Of a stretch of 64,000 bases of DNA, positions 63,729 through 64,000 are shown piece after piece. Every line of letters starts with the position of its first letter. Position 1 is the stretch's first letter. The DNA is from GWE2-42-39 sp942493345 (GTDB taxonomy: Bacteria; Bacteroidota; Bacteroidia; Bacteroidales; Prolixibacteraceae), in the NCBI GenBank assembly GCA_942493345.1, contig OW818695.1:2294001-2358000 (forward strand), in the 5' to 3' direction. The notes below the pieces were generated by a model that worked only from the letters and a program-made list of their open reading frames with translations, searched no databases and was not told the DNA's origin. Position numbers and translations under genes: made by a program.

Positions 63729-64000
63729 TTAATTTATCGAAATATCGTACGGCATGCGGGCCATTACGCCTTTGGTGCTGAGCGCACTTTTCAGTTGCTC
63801 GTAATACCGGTAATTTTCGCCCAGTTCGCTTTTAATAAAACTCATTTTTGCCGATCCCGACAGTTGTTTGATCAGTTCATCAATCGGGTCTTTCAGTTTC
63901 GGGTATTCCGAAATGCGATATTTCTCAAGCCCGGCCATTTTCTTTGCCAGTTCAATTGCTTCGGCGATTCCTCCGTGCAGGTCAACCAGCCTGAGTTCCT
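63729..64000 (-). CDS. sppA: signal peptide peptidase SppA, C-terminal part
   Basis: The frame enters from the right edge (first complete codon ends at 63998) and stops at 63729-63731. The 90 visible residues (ELRLVDLHGGIAEAIELAKKMAGLEKYRISEYPKLKDPIDELIKQL...) match the end of the 67-kDa-type SppA, with the LVDxxGGxxxAIxxA segment of the second Clp-fold domain. SppA is an inner-membrane serine protease that degrades cleaved signal peptides. The catalytic Ser and Lys lie outside the window. Confidence 0.85.
   Translation of the reverse strand, partial: ELRLVDLHGGIAEAIELAKKMAGLEKYRISEYPKLKDPIDELIKQLSGSAKMSFIKSELGENYRYYEQLKSALSTKGVMARMPYDISIN

Overview
The window is a stretch of chromosome from a member of the Bacteroidota, most likely a Marinilabiliales/Prolixibacteraceae-like marine or sediment bacterium. 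The evidence is promoters of the TTG-N19-21-TAnnTTTG type (in front of prfB, tRNA-Glu and the tracrRNA), few Shine-Dalgarno sequences, many SPI/SPII-secreted proteins, Bacteroidota-restricted families (DUF6452/DUF6048-like pair, DUF6427-like, DUF4369-thioredoxin), and a large type II-C Cas9. Genus and species cannot be fixed from the sequence alone.

Layout. 1-11,400: housekeeping and envelope genes (mutS, a 12-repeat secreted TPR-like protein, KAS III, lpxH, ribF) plus a candidate structured RNA at 7094-7206. 11,481-18,047: a carbohydrate-use cassette (GH2 glycosidase lipoprotein, SSS symporter, UROD-like methyltransferase-type protein, AraC regulator). 18,448-22,547: glmM, a lipoprotein, prfB with its programmed +1 frameshift, and a GNAT acetyltransferase. 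22,537-30,510: a complete type II-C CRISPR-Cas locus. 30,834-45,459: ppk1 fused to an ArsC-like domain, oxyR, tRNA-Glu, rpsT, arfB, then DUF2723 protein / NodB deacetylase / purD / DUF6427-like / carbamoyltransferase. 45,546-47,782: an AT-rich accessory islet (DapB-like oxidoreductase, ABM-like protein, AraC regulator). 48,033-61,747: beta-lactamase-like hydrolase, uvrB, EEP nuclease, HAD phosphatase, small membrane proteins, nucleotide-sugar epimerase, LAB_N protein, LytTR two-component pair, lepA. 61,765-62,980: a second AT-rich islet with a ParE-type toxin-antitoxin pair. 62,981-63,728: non-coding, rich in palindromic repeats. 63,729-64,000: the C-terminus of SppA.

The most interesting part is the CRISPR-Cas locus. 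On the minus strand the order is cas9 - orf88 - orf218 - REP - RAYT transposase - cas1 - cas2 - leader - array, with the tracrRNA divergent from cas9 on the plus strand. cas9 overlaps orf88 (7 Cys, two CxxC pairs) by 13 nt, and orf88 overlaps orf218 by 4 nt (ATGA), so two genes of unknown function look translationally coupled to Cas9. Four copies of a 26-nt hairpin with covarying stem pairs lie in the leader, inside the RAYT reading frame, just upstream of RAYT, and beyond the tracrRNA in inverted orientation. The part of cas9 encoding roughly the last 320 residues (WED/PAM-interacting region) is much more AT-rich than the rest, which suggests a mosaic gene.

Most other genes are ordinary. Secondary points of interest are the PPK1-ArsC fusion, a thioredoxin-like lipoprotein lacking CxxC, the candidate structured RNA near 7.1 kb, a 45-codon ORF coupled to the DUF2723 gene, and several families of small palindromic repeats.
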